6,670 nt of DNA from Porticoccaceae bacterium (GCA_030741175.1 JASLVT010000074.1:1-6670); one strand, 5' to 3'. Shown: positions 1 through 6,670, numbered from the stretch's first letter. Program-made: numbers and translations. Notes: generated by a model not told the origin, from the sequence alone.

Positions 1-2547
1 GCCCAGGTGTTTACGCATTTTTTCGCGCATTTCTTGCACTTCTGTAGCTAAAACAGACACATCTCGTTTGCGCTGCAAGGTGTTTTTTCGCACCGCTTCA
101 AACGCTGCTGCCAAGCTTTCATCCCCAGCGACCGCTCTGGCACGCACTAACGCCTGATGCTCCCAAGTCCATGCCTGAGTCTGTTGGTATTGCTCAAAGG
201 CTACAAGGCTTGAAACTAATAACCCAGAATTTCCCGAAGGCCTTAGGCGCATATCGATTTCATACGCCATCCCCGATGCTGTTGCGGTCGATAGTAAATG
301 AATAATTCGCTGACCCAGACGAATAAAAAAAGTACTCGCATCAATACTTCTCGGACCCGCTGTAACCTGATTGGGCTGAGCATTGTGAAGAAATACCAAA
401 TCTAAATCTGATTTGTAACCCATTTCGAGTCCGCCCATCTTGCCGTAGGCAACCACAACAAACCCCGGGGTCTGCGCAGAGGATGTTTGATTAGTGAGCG
501 GCGCGCCATAGGTGACCTGCAACTGATCCCAAGCAACATGGGTTACATGCTCAACGACGACCTCTGCAATCCATGTTAGGTAATCACTGACTTGCATTAA
601 TGGCAGCGCACCGGTCACTTCACAAGCAGCGGCTCGCAGGGTAAAAGAGCGGCAGAAATAGCGGATCACTTCCATCTGCTGTTCCATATCATCAGTGCTC
701 ACACGCATTGTCTGTTGTCGCAACTGATCACGCAGAAATGGTTTCTCTGGGGCGGTATACAGGGTGCGCGGATCCAATAATTCATCTAGCAGTGCCGGAT
801 AAGTGGCTAACTCATTAGCAATCCAACTGCTGCGATCACAGAGCAGACACAGTTGCTCAAGAGCCTGAGTGTTTTCAACCAACAGAGCAAGGTAAGCACT
901 GCGCCGTAATATTTCTTCAAGCAATGTCAGTACTCGCGACAATGTGTCATCACTGTGATCGACGCACACCTGCAACACCATAGGCATCAGCTTGTTCAGT
1001 CTTGAGCGAGGTAAATCACCGAGCACTTTAAGCGCTTTTGACTGATAAAAGTCTATCAATCGATCCGCGTGTCGCTGACATTGCTCATAGCCAAGTTGCT
1101 CAAGGTACTGGTGAATATGCTCAACATCTGGATTGTGTAGCCATTCTATGGCCGCATCATTCACTGAGCTCGTTGCATCCTCAGCGGTGTTTGGGGCACT
1201 GATAATCGCGGCAAAACTCTGACTGACTAGCTGACGGTAATCTGTTAACTCAGCATAAAAATCCTCATAGCTGGTGTGGCCCATAACCCGTGCCAAACGC
1301 GCCTGACCCAACTCATCCACTGGCAACTGTTGCGTCTGCTTGTCAGCGATGCCCTGCAACACATGCTCTGTGTTGCGCAAGAACTCATAAGCCGCACAGA
1401 GATTTTGTTGTTCAGCAGGCTCCATTAGTCCCTCTTCGACCAATACCTCTAATGCACTATGCAGAGACTGCGTTTGTAATGCTTGGTTTTTCCCACCTCG
1501 AATTAACTGGAATGTCTGGGCGATAAATTCAACTTCCCGAATTCCTCCCGAACCCAATTTGATATTGTCCTGCATACCTTTGCGAGTCACTTCACGAACG
1601 ATACTGCGCTTTAGATCTCGCAGCGCGTCAATGGAGCCATAATCAAGATACTTGCGGTAGACAAAGGGCTGGAGTATCAGTGCCAAATCCTCTGCAGCAT
1701 CAGCATCGCCAGCCACTACTCGCGCCTTAATCATTGCGTAGCGTTCCCAGTCACGCCCCTGGGTTAACAAATACTCTTCCAGCGCGGCAAAGTTCATGAC
1801 CAAACCGCCGCTCTGTCCATAGGGCCTCAATCGCATATCAACACGAAAGACAAAGCCGTCGACACTGTGTTTATCTAAGACGGCAATGAGCCTTTGCCCC
1901 AGTCGAGTAAAAAATTCCTGATTGGTCACGCTTTTACGGGCATCAATAGTCTGACCCGCATCCGGATAGACAAAGATCAGATCGATATCTGAGGAAATAT
2001 TAAGTTCATAGGCTCCCATTTTGCCCATGGCGATCACCAGTAGGTGCTGCTCGTTGCCTGAGGCATCTACAGGCCTACCCAGTTCGCTCACAGTTATGGG
2101 GTGTAACCGTGCTAAGGCTGCATTGATACAGGCTTCCGCCAATAGCGTTGCATCTCTGGTCGTTTCAAGCATAGGAGCCCGACGGGTGAAATCGCGCCAC
2201 ACAATACGCAACATTTCTCGACGTCGAAAATGTCGCAGTTGCACGATAAGCTGCTGCTCTGAGCACTCGTTATCCAGTTGAGACTCTAACGCTTGACAAT
2301 AGTCATTTACCCCATAACTGCGTAGTAAATCACCGGAATCAACCAACGCTTTAAATGCTATAGGATCCATTGCCGCCTGAGTCGCAGCAAAATCACTACA
2401 GCTCCATAGCAACTTTAAGTCAGTCGCAAACTGAGGGTCTTGCAATTGCTGCTGTAGCCAAGCCGGATCAGGGTCAACGCTCTTATAATGATCAAGATGA
2501 CATTGATAGGCGTCGTCCAGTAATACTGATTGCTCTTTTGTCATCAT
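1..2547 (-). CDS. glnE: Bifunctional glutamine synthetase adenylyltransferase/deadenylase, C-terminus cut by window edge
   Basis: GlnE adds AMP to, and removes it from, a tyrosine on each glutamine synthetase subunit in the cytoplasm. PII protein directs the choice, so nitrogen status sets GS activity. The frame is open without interruption for 849 codons to the left edge. E. coli GlnE has 946 residues, so about 100 C-terminal residues, part of the last helical domain, lie outside. Both nucleotidyltransferase domains show intact metal-binding pairs: SSDIDLI with D187/D189 (N-terminal, deadenylylating half) and KSDLDLV with D714/D716 (C-terminal, adenylylating half). Other GlnE hallmarks are RDWERYAMIKAR near 265, KLGSGGIREVEF near 330-345, WTWEHQALVRAR near 790, and EVQEMREKMRKHLG at the window end. 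The start is ATG at 2547, or the adjacent ATG at 2544; a TTG at 2550 is also possible. No clear Shine-Dalgarno precedes them. The gene is divergent from argA. Identification is very secure; the exact start is uncertain. Confidence 0.97.
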   Translation of the reverse strand, partial: MMTKEQSVLLDDAYQCHLDHYKSVDPDPAWLQQQLQDPQFATDLKLLWSCSDFAATQAAMDPIAFKALVDSGDLLRSYGVNDYCQALESQLDNECSEQQLIVQLRHFRRREMLRIVWRDFTRRAPMLETTRDATLLAEACINAALARLHPITVSELGRPVDASGNEQHLLVIAMGKMGAYELNISSDIDLIFVYPDAGQTIDARKSVTNQEFFTRLGQRLIAVLDKHSVDGFVFRVDMRLRPYGQSGGLVMNFAALEEYLLTQGRDWERYAMIKARVVAGDADAAEDLALILQPFVYRKYLDYGSIDALRDLKRSIVREVTRKGMQDNIKLGSGGIREVEFIAQTFQLIRGGKNQALQTQSLHSALEVLVEEGLMEPAEQQNLCAAYEFLRNTEHVLQGIADKQTQQLPVDELGQARLARVMGHTSYEDFYAELTDYRQLVSQSFAAIISAPNTAEDATSSVNDAAIEWLHNPDVEHIHQYLEQLGYEQCQRHADRLIDFYQSKALKVLGDLPRSRLNKLMPMVLQVCVDHSDDTLSRVLTLLEEILRRSAYLALLVENTQALEQLCLLCDRSSWIANELATYPALLDELLDPRTLYTAPEKPFLRDQLRQQTMRVSTDDMEQQMEVIRYFCRSFTLRAAACEVTGALPLMQVSDYLTWIAEVVVEHVTHVAWDQLQVTYGAPLTNQTSSAQTPGFVVVAYGKMGGLEMGYKSDLDLVFLHNAQPNQVTAGPRSIDASTFFIRLGQRIIHLLSTATASGMAYEIDMRLRPSGNSGLLVSSLVAFEQYQQTQAWTWEHQALVRARAVAGDESLAAAFEAVRKNTLQRKRDVSVLATEVQEMREKMRKHLG

Positions 2548-2699
2548 CAACCCATGGTTAATATAGCGCGCAGCGCCCGCTTGGCTTTCACGGACTAACT
2601 GCCAGCAATGGAACTTTATTTCTAGGGACCCTATTACTCAGGGCATGCCTCTCTTTAATATTCTAAACAAACATTGTCTTAGTAGATACTTGTGGTTGG

Positions 2700-2735
2700 T
2701 GTATCAAAGAACAACTCAATTGAATCAAACAAAAT
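2700..2735. repeat. Imperfect 15-bp direct repeat at 21-bp spacing, possible operator
   Basis: TGTATCAAAGAACAA (2700-2714) and TGAATCAAACAAAAT (2721-2735) match at 11 of 15 positions. They start 21 bp apart, two helical turns, which is the centre-to-centre spacing of paired ArgR boxes. The second copy overlaps a weak -35-like TTGAAT. Neither copy has the right half of an E. coli-type ARG box, and neither matches the TGTCGC core of the AraC-type ArgR of Pseudomonas well. A regulatory role is inference from position and spacing only. Confidence 0.35.
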
Positions 2736-2760
2736 CAGGCCATTTAAACTGGGTCTGAAC

Positions 2761-2771
2761 TACTGACAGTA
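2761..2771. repeat. Short palindrome TACTGaCAGTA upstream of argA
   Basis: TACTG and CAGTA form a perfect 5-bp inverted repeat around a single A. The left half-site plus one base, TACTGA, recurs at 2779-2784, 18 bp downstream. It could be a small dimer-binding operator, but an 11-bp palindrome can occur by chance and I cannot match it to a known regulator. Confidence 0.25.
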
Positions 2772-2853
2772 CCGATAATACTGATACAACAACTAGACAG
2801 GGAGAAACTAACTGCTAGCGCAGAATCTACAGGGCTGTTTGTGGGGCAACGCA

Positions 2854-2862
2854 TGGTATAAT
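2854..2862 (+). promoter_or_regulatory. Extended -10 promoter element directly before argA
   Basis: TGG followed by TATAAT (hexamer 2857-2862) is a perfect extended -10 (TGnTATAAT). The bases 17-18 bp upstream do not form a good -35, which extended -10 promoters can tolerate. Six bases separate the hexamer from the ATG at 2869, so the expected transcription start falls on, or within a base or two of, the A of the start codon. If the element is used, the argA message would be leaderless. If argA starts further upstream, the element lies within coding sequence. Confidence 0.55.
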
Positions 2863-2868
2863 CTCAGC

Positions 2869-4170
2869 ATGAATAGACATAGCTATGTAGAGTTCTTTCG
2901 TCAGACCTCTCCTTACATCCATGCCCACCGAGGCAAAACATTCGTTATCGCTCTTGAGGGTGATGCCGTCTCGCTGGGTAATTTTCACAGTACCCTGCAT
3001 GATATTGCGTTACTGCAGAGTCTGGGTATTCGGGTAGTACTGGTGCACGGCGCGCGCCCTCAGATTGATCAGCGTTTAGCGTTGTCGGGAATCACCTCAG
3101 ACTTTCATGATGGTATCCGCATTACTAGCGCCGAAGGTATGCTCTGCGTAAAAGAAGCTGTGGGTAGCACAAGACTGCAAATTGAATCTGAACTCAGCAT
3201 GGGCTTACCAAACTCGCCTATGCATGGCGCTAAAATTCGTGTGCTGGGCGGCAATTTTATCACTGCTAAACCAGTGGGTGTGCGAGATGGTGTTGACTTT
3301 CAGCGTACCGGTGAGATCCGCCGTATCGACGCTACAGCCATTGAAAATCAACTGATTGATGGAGCGATGGTCTTGTTATCGCCATTGGGGTTTTCGCCTA
3401 CCGGTGAAACCTTTAATCTAAGTTATCAAGAGGTTGCCGCGCAGACAGCTATTGCACTCAATGCAGAGAAGCTTATTCTAGTGGGCCGAGCGGAAGGTAT
3501 TCTCGATGGCGCGGATCTCGTGCGCAGTCTATCTCTTTCCGAGCTTGAGGATCTCATGACATCATCGCCGCTGCCCCAACAGCAGCTTTTAAATTCAGCC
3601 AAGCAAGCCTGTTGTCATGGTGTTGATAGAGTGCATGTGGTCGGCTGTGAAATTGATGGTGGCTTGCTGACAGAACTTTTTACCCGTGACGGCAGCGGCA
3701 CGCTATTAATGAGAAATCATAAAGAAGTCATTAGGCCTGCGACTATTGATGACGTCGGTGGCATTCTCAATCTTATTGGCCCTCTGGAAGAAAAAGAAAT
3801 TCTGGTAAAGCGCTCACGAGAGCTGTTGGAGACCGAGATTTCACGCTTTATGGTGGTGGTTCATCCCGAGGGATTACTGCTGGGCTGTGCGGCGCTGTAT
3901 CCTACCTCGGAGCAGGGCAGTGGTGAGTTGGCCTGCGTTGCTACTCATCCAGAATTTCATGGTCAGGGCATCGCATCGAGATTATTTGACGCCATTGTGA
4001 CCAATGCACAGCAGCAGGGGTTGGATAAATTATTTGTGCTGACGACTCAGACCGCCCACTGGTTTATCGAAAAAGGCTTCACAGAGGCCAACCTGAGTGA
4101 TCTGCCATCACAAAAACAATCGCTTTATAATTATCAGCGTAAATCCAGAATATTTAGCAGAACTATCTAA
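2869..4170 (+). CDS. argA: N-acetylglutamate synthase (amino-acid acetyltransferase)
   Basis: ArgA transfers acetyl from acetyl-CoA to glutamate, the first step of arginine synthesis, and is normally feedback-inhibited by arginine. The 433-residue product has the classical bacterial two-domain form. An amino-acid-kinase-like domain (about residues 15-275) opens with SPYIHAHRGKTFVIAL and carries VHGARPQID (H60-D67), GEIRRID and SPTGETFNL. A C-terminal GNAT acetyltransferase domain (about 290-433) carries ILVKRSRELLE, GELACVATHPEF, LFVLTTQTAHWF (388-399) and the terminal YNYQRKS. The ATG at 2869 is chosen because MNRHSYVEFFRQTSPYI lines up with the E. coli and Pseudomonas N-termini. TTG (2839) and CTG (2812) are in-frame alternatives. 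No Shine-Dalgarno precedes the ATG. One oddity is the acetyl-CoA loop: it reads HGQGIA (from H364), with His where Q/R usually begins the motif. ilvD follows after 46 bp. Confidence 0.96.
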   Translation: MNRHSYVEFFRQTSPYIHAHRGKTFVIALEGDAVSLGNFHSTLHDIALLQSLGIRVVLVHGARPQIDQRLALSGITSDFHDGIRITSAEGMLCVKEAVGSTRLQIESELSMGLPNSPMHGAKIRVLGGNFITAKPVGVRDGVDFQRTGEIRRIDATAIENQLIDGAMVLLSPLGFSPTGETFNLSYQEVAAQTAIALNAEKLILVGRAEGILDGADLVRSLSLSELEDLMTSSPLPQQQLLNSAKQACCHGVDRVHVVGCEIDGGLLTELFTRDGSGTLLMRNHKEVIRPATIDDVGGILNLIGPLEEKEILVKRSRELLETEISRFMVVVHPEGLLLGCAALYPTSEQGSGELACVATHPEFHGQGIASRLFDAIVTNAQQQGLDKLFVLTTQTAHWFIEKGFTEANLSDLPSQKQSLYNYQRKSRIFSRTI

Positions 4171-4204
4171 AATATAGCTCTGTCGTGCAACTAGAGAATT
4201 GGAC

Positions 4205-4209
4205 AAGGA
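4205..4209 (+). promoter_or_regulatory. Ribosome binding site that fixes the ilvD start
   Basis: AAGGA lies seven bases before the ATG at 4217. This is ideal spacing and favours that codon over the in-frame TTG at 4199, which lies upstream of this site and would add six residues with no family support. It contrasts with argA and glnE, which have no such site. Confidence 0.85.
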
Positions 4210-4216
4210 AAATTTG

Positions 4217-6052
4217 ATGCCTAAGTATCGCTCTCATACTACTACTCAGGGTCGCAATATGGCCGGTGCCCGTGCTTTATGGCGCGCAACCGGTATGCAG
4301 GATGATGACTTTAACAAACCGATGATCGCCATCGCTAATAGCTATACTCAGTTTGTTCCTGGCCATGTACATCTTAAGGATATGGGTGATTTAGTCGCTG
4401 CAGAGATTGCTAAAGCCGGCGGTATTGCCCGCGAATTTCACACCATCGCCGTCGATGATGGCATCGCCATGGGGCATGACGGTATGCTCTACTCACTGCC
4501 ATCGCGAGATGTGATTGCCGACTCTGTAGAATACATGGTCAATGCTCATTGTGCTGATGCTCTGGTATGTATCTCTAACTGCGACAAAATTACTCCCGGC
4601 ATGTTGATGGCGGCAATGCGTCTTAATATTCCAGTGATCTTTGTCTCCGGCGGCCCAATGGAGGCAGGTAAAACCAAGCTGGCTGACCACAAACTCGATC
4701 TGGTAGATGCGATGGTTATTGCGGTTGATGACAACGCCAGCGATGACCAAGTCGCTGAGTACGAGCGTTCGGCCTGCCCAACCTGTGGTTCCTGTTCAGG
4801 AATGTTTACTGCCAATTCAATGAATTGTTTGACGGAGGCGCTAGGGTTGTCTCTACCGGGTAATGGCACTGTGTTGGCGACCCATTCCGATCGACGTGAG
4901 CTGTTTCAAGAGGCTGGCCGCACCATCGTTAAGATGGCGCGCCAACATTATGAGCAGGACGACTACTCGGTGCTCCCCCGTTCGATTGCTAACTTCAAAG
5001 CGTTTGAAAATGCCATGACATTGGATATCTGTATGGGCGGCTCAACCAATACTATCCTCCATCTATTGGCTGCTGTGCAGGAGGCCGGCATCGACTTTGA
5101 TATGGGCGACATTGATCGCCTGTCGCGGCAGGTACCCCAGTTATGTAAAGTGGCACCCAACACTCCCGAATACCATATTGAGGATGTCCATCGTGCCGGC
5201 GGCATTATGGGCATCATGGCAGAGCTGAACCGTGCCGGCTTAATTCATGGCGATTTACCCACAGTGCACTCAGCAAGTATGCAGGAGGCCTTGGATAAAT
5301 GGGATATCGTCAGTGGCAATGTCAGTGATGAGGTAAAAACATTTTATAAAGCCGGCCCCGCTGGGATCCCCACACAAACTGCCTTTAGTCAAAGCACCAG
5401 ATGGCCATCCCTCGATGCCGATCGCGAAAACGGTTGTATCCGCAATATTGACAATGCGTTCAGTCTCGACGGGGGCTTAGCGGTACTCACCGGCAATTTG
5501 GCACCGGATGGCTGTGTGGTGAAAACCTCGGGTGTCGACGAATCTATTCATGTATTCGAGGGTCCGGCATTTATTACCGAAAGTCAGGATGAAGCGGTTG
5601 ACTGTATCCTCAACGATGAAGTTAAAGCCGGTGATGTGGTGATTGTTCGCTACGAAGGTCCCCGCGGTGGTCCCGGCATGCAAGAGATGCTCTATCCCAC
5701 AAGCTACATCAAATCAAAAAATCTGGGTAAAGCCTGTGCCTTGATCACTGACGGTCGTTTTTCCGGTGGCACCTCTGGTTTATCAATAGGGCATGTCTCG
5801 CCAGAGGCCGGCGCCGGGGGTAATATTGGTTTGGTGCGTCAAGGCGATACTATTCGCATTGATATTCCCAACCGCAGCATCGACGTGTTGGTGTCCGATG
5901 CCGAACTAGAAGCTCGTCGCGCCGAGCAAGAGAAGCTGGGCTGGCAACCTGCTCAAGACCGACCGCGCAAAGTGAGCGCATCGTTAAAAGCCTATGCCAA
6001 ACTAGCGACCAGTGCGGACAAAGGTGCTGTAAGGGATTTATCGCAACTATGA
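4217..6052 (+). CDS. ilvD: Dihydroxy-acid dehydratase
   Basis: IlvD dehydrates 2,3-dihydroxy-isovalerate and 2,3-dihydroxy-3-methylvalerate to the 2-keto acids that lead to valine, leucine and isoleucine. It is a cytoplasmic iron-sulfur, magnesium-dependent enzyme. The 611-residue product begins [23 protein letters not shown] and is nearly as long as E. coli IlvD (616). Visible motifs are VDDGIAMGH (D80/D81, metal site), [11 protein letters not shown] (C122, D123, K124), [12 protein letters not shown] (C187, C190, C193; C190 corresponds to the second cluster cysteine), and [20 protein letters not shown] with S516 at the proposed catalytic serine. FVPGHVHL replaces the CNxHL of the [2Fe-2S] branch, so the E. 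coli-like, oxygen-sensitive [4Fe-4S] type is inferred. It probably shares a transcript with argA: the gap is 46 bp with no convincing promoter and no leader peptide or attenuator. A terminator follows about 38 bp after the stop. Confidence 0.98.
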   Translation: MPKYRSHTTTQGRNMAGARALWRATGMQDDDFNKPMIAIANSYTQFVPGHVHLKDMGDLVAAEIAKAGGIAREFHTIAVDDGIAMGHDGMLYSLPSRDVIADSVEYMVNAHCADALVCISNCDKITPGMLMAAMRLNIPVIFVSGGPMEAGKTKLADHKLDLVDAMVIAVDDNASDDQVAEYERSACPTCGSCSGMFTANSMNCLTEALGLSLPGNGTVLATHSDRRELFQEAGRTIVKMARQHYEQDDYSVLPRSIANFKAFENAMTLDICMGGSTNTILHLLAAVQEAGIDFDMGDIDRLSRQVPQLCKVAPNTPEYHIEDVHRAGGIMGIMAELNRAGLIHGDLPTVHSASMQEALDKWDIVSGNVSDEVKTFYKAGPAGIPTQTAFSQSTRWPSLDADRENGCIRNIDNAFSLDGGLAVLTGNLAPDGCVVKTSGVDESIHVFEGPAFITESQDEAVDCILNDEVKAGDVVIVRYEGPRGGPGMQEMLYPTSYIKSKNLGKACALITDGRFSGGTSGLSIGHVSPEAGAGGNIGLVRQGDTIRIDIPNRSIDVLVSDAELEARRAEQEKLGWQPAQDRPRKVSASLKAYAKLATSADKGAVRDLSQL

Positions 6053-6090
6053 ATCAGTCTCGAAAATACCACTAAAAATACTCGAACATA

Positions 6091-6120
6091 AAAAAGCCCA
6101 GTCTCTAGACTGGGCTTTTT
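6091..6120. terminator. Perfect bidirectional intrinsic terminator between convergent genes
   Basis: AAAAAGCCCAGTC (6091-6103) and its exact complement GACTGGGCTTTTT (6108-6120) form a 13-bp stem with a TCTA loop. Two further A-T/T-A pairs (6089-6090 with 6121-6122) extend it. The GC-rich core is flanked by A on the left and T on the right, so a U-tract forms in either direction. It can end argA-ilvD transcripts and, on the other strand, those of the TPR gene, whose stop codon is only about 15 bases away. Confidence 0.93.
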
Positions 6121-6135
6121 TAGTTCTCTGCAAAC

Positions 6136-6670
6136 TTAGGCTTTGCTGCAACTCGGCACCGTAGCACCCACATCGCGTAGTTTACCTAAACGAGTCCCCT
6201 CAGCATCTGCATACTGAATCCATTGCTTGGGATAGCGCTTGCTCTTCTTATCTTTCGCCGCTTTCAATGACTTTTGAAAAGCAGAGATAGCGTCCTTGTA
6301 ACAATGCAGATTAATCAGCGCATTACCCATCACGAGGTAGTTGGCATCAGGACGTTTAACGCCGCCTTTTTTAGCCGCCTTAACTGATGCTTTATAGGCT
6401 TCTTTATCACGGCCCAAATCCAAATAGATGCCTGCTAAGCGCGACTGCAAGTTGCCTTTATCAGAAAACCTCGATGCACTCTCAAGTGCTTTTAGAGCTT
6501 TGTTCAGATCTTTGGACTGATACCAAGCAGTGCCGAGTATTTCAAGATTCTTGGCATTGCGCTCAATTATTTTATCGCTCATGCCTTTCTCAATAATCTT
6601 TGCAGCTCGGTAGGGCACCTCTGCACCCAAATACATGTAGGCCATGCTCATGACCTGACTCTCTTTATCC
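6136..6670 (-). CDS. TPR-repeat protein, C-terminal part; likely the TonB2-system-associated TPR protein
   Basis: The frame is open to the right edge (177 complete codons plus the stop), so this is the C-terminal portion of a larger protein. The Met at 6651 is probably internal, since the family similarity continues upstream as DKESQV. Numbered from that Met, tetratricopeptide-like helix pairs are visible at about 33-66 (LEILGTAWYQSKDLNKALKA), 67-97 (SRLAGIYLDLGRDKEAYKAS) and 101-134 (NYLVMGNALINLHCYKDAIS). A lysine-rich stretch, QWIQYADAE and a short tail with one Cys follow. The segments VPYRAAKIIEKGM, NAKNLEILG and RLAGIYLDL recall the TPR protein at the end of ExbB/ExbD2/TonB2 operons in marine gammaproteobacteria. 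TPR folds bind proteins, and a role in TonB-dependent uptake is inferred from that resemblance. The N-terminus and any signal peptide are not visible. The gene is convergent with ilvD. Confidence 0.85.
   Translation of the reverse strand, partial: DKESQVMSMAYMYLGAEVPYRAAKIIEKGMSDKIIERNAKNLEILGTAWYQSKDLNKALKALESASRFSDKGNLQSRLAGIYLDLGRDKEAYKASVKAAKKGGVKRPDANYLVMGNALINLHCYKDAISAFQKSLKAAKDKKSKRYPKQWIQYADAEGTRLGKLRDVGATVPSCSKA

Larger units (their letters stand above)
2548..2868. other. Divergent glnE/argA intergenic control region
   Basis: These 321 bases separate divergent glnE and argA and hold no recognisable gene. The glnE frame stays open upstream to a TGA at 2638-2640, but the only start-like codon there is TTG at 2550. 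The argA side carries, in order: a 21-bp-phased imperfect direct repeat (2700-2735); a weak promoter-like pair, TTGAAT (2720-2725) and TTTAAA (2743-2748), 17 bp apart; a palindrome TACTGaCAGTA (2761-2771), which contains a CTGACA (2763-2768) set 16 bp before TACAAC (2785-2790); a GGAG (2801-2804); and a perfect extended -10 (2854-2862). On the glnE side the only candidate is TATATT (2565 down to 2560), with no good -35. The region is AT-rich between about 2650 and 2800, as expected for promoters. Confidence 0.75.

Noticed and set aside
1..2547. glnE as a pseudogene, because no complete start-to-stop frame is present
   Set aside because: I followed the frame from 2547 to position 1 without a stop or frameshift; it is incomplete only because the window ends.
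1290..2561. Plus-strand open frames at 1290-1526, 2021-2281 and 2370-2561
   Set aside because: All lie inside the uninterrupted glnE frame on the other strand, have no family resemblance or ribosome binding site, and are explained as shadows of glnE.
2719..2736. E. coli-type ARG box around TTGAATCAAACAAAAT
   Set aside because: The left half TGAAT fits, but the right half shows almost no match to ATTCA, so it does not qualify as a canonical 18-bp box.
2935..2970. Glu in the ArgA segment FVIALEGDAV where E. coli has GG, as a possible active-site loss
   Set aside because: Pseudomonas ArgA, as I remember it, has Pro at this spot, so the first glycine is not essential in the family.
4171..4216. 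Branched-chain leader peptide/attenuator or separate promoter before ilvD
   Set aside because: The 46-bp gap has no leader ORF rich in Ile/Leu/Val codons and no terminator hairpin. TAAAAT at 4168-4173 resembles a -10, but no -35 accompanies it.
4493..5683. Minus-strand open frames inside ilvD (4493-4750, 4546-4869, 4963-5217, 5477-5683)
   Set aside because: They are antisense to a strongly conserved gene, two of them overlap each other, and their translations look like shadow sequence with no recognisable domain.
6387..6596. Plus-strand 69-codon frame across the TPR gene
   Set aside because: It is antisense to the TPR coding frame, which shows clear repeat structure, and has no supporting start signals.
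1..6670. Mobile element, phage, CRISPR, tRNA or defence/novel system
   Set aside because: I found no transposase or integrase-like protein, no regularly spaced repeats, no tRNA-like cloverleaf and no unassigned stretch large enough to hold an undetected gene.

Overview
This window reads as ordinary core chromosome of a gammaproteobacterium, probably a marine one. The three main enzymes align in my memory with their E. coli and Pseudomonas counterparts: GlnE, the classical fused-type ArgA, and the long E. coli-type IlvD. Base composition is close to balanced. A placement near the SAR92/Cellvibrionales group is only a guess. I see no mobile elements, tRNAs, rRNAs, CRISPR arrays or phage genes, and no convincing new multi-gene system.

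Layout. Positions 1-2547 (minus strand) hold most of glnE, running off the left edge with roughly the last 100 codons missing. A 321-bp divergent intergenic region (2548-2868) follows. Then come argA (2869-4170, plus) and ilvD (4217-6052, plus), 46 bp apart and probably co-transcribed. A perfect bidirectional terminator hairpin (6091-6120) separates ilvD from a convergent TPR-repeat gene (6136-6670, minus) that enters from the right edge. The TPR protein resembles the one encoded at the end of ExbB/ExbD/TonB2 operons.

Functional theme. GlnE sets glutamine synthetase activity. ArgA commits glutamate to arginine synthesis. IlvD makes the 2-keto acid precursors of valine, leucine and isoleucine. 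The segment therefore collects three nitrogen and amino-acid metabolism genes with glutamate as the common node. The TPR gene looks unrelated and belongs to a neighbouring unit.

The most interesting local feature is the argA 5' end. A perfect extended -10 element (TGGTATAAT) ends six bases before the homology-supported ATG, and no Shine-Dalgarno sequence precedes that ATG. This predicts a leaderless argA mRNA. About 60 bases upstream there is a good GGAG followed by an in-frame CTG, a rival start that would give a longer protein. A 21-bp-phased direct repeat and a short palindrome further upstream are possible operator sites.
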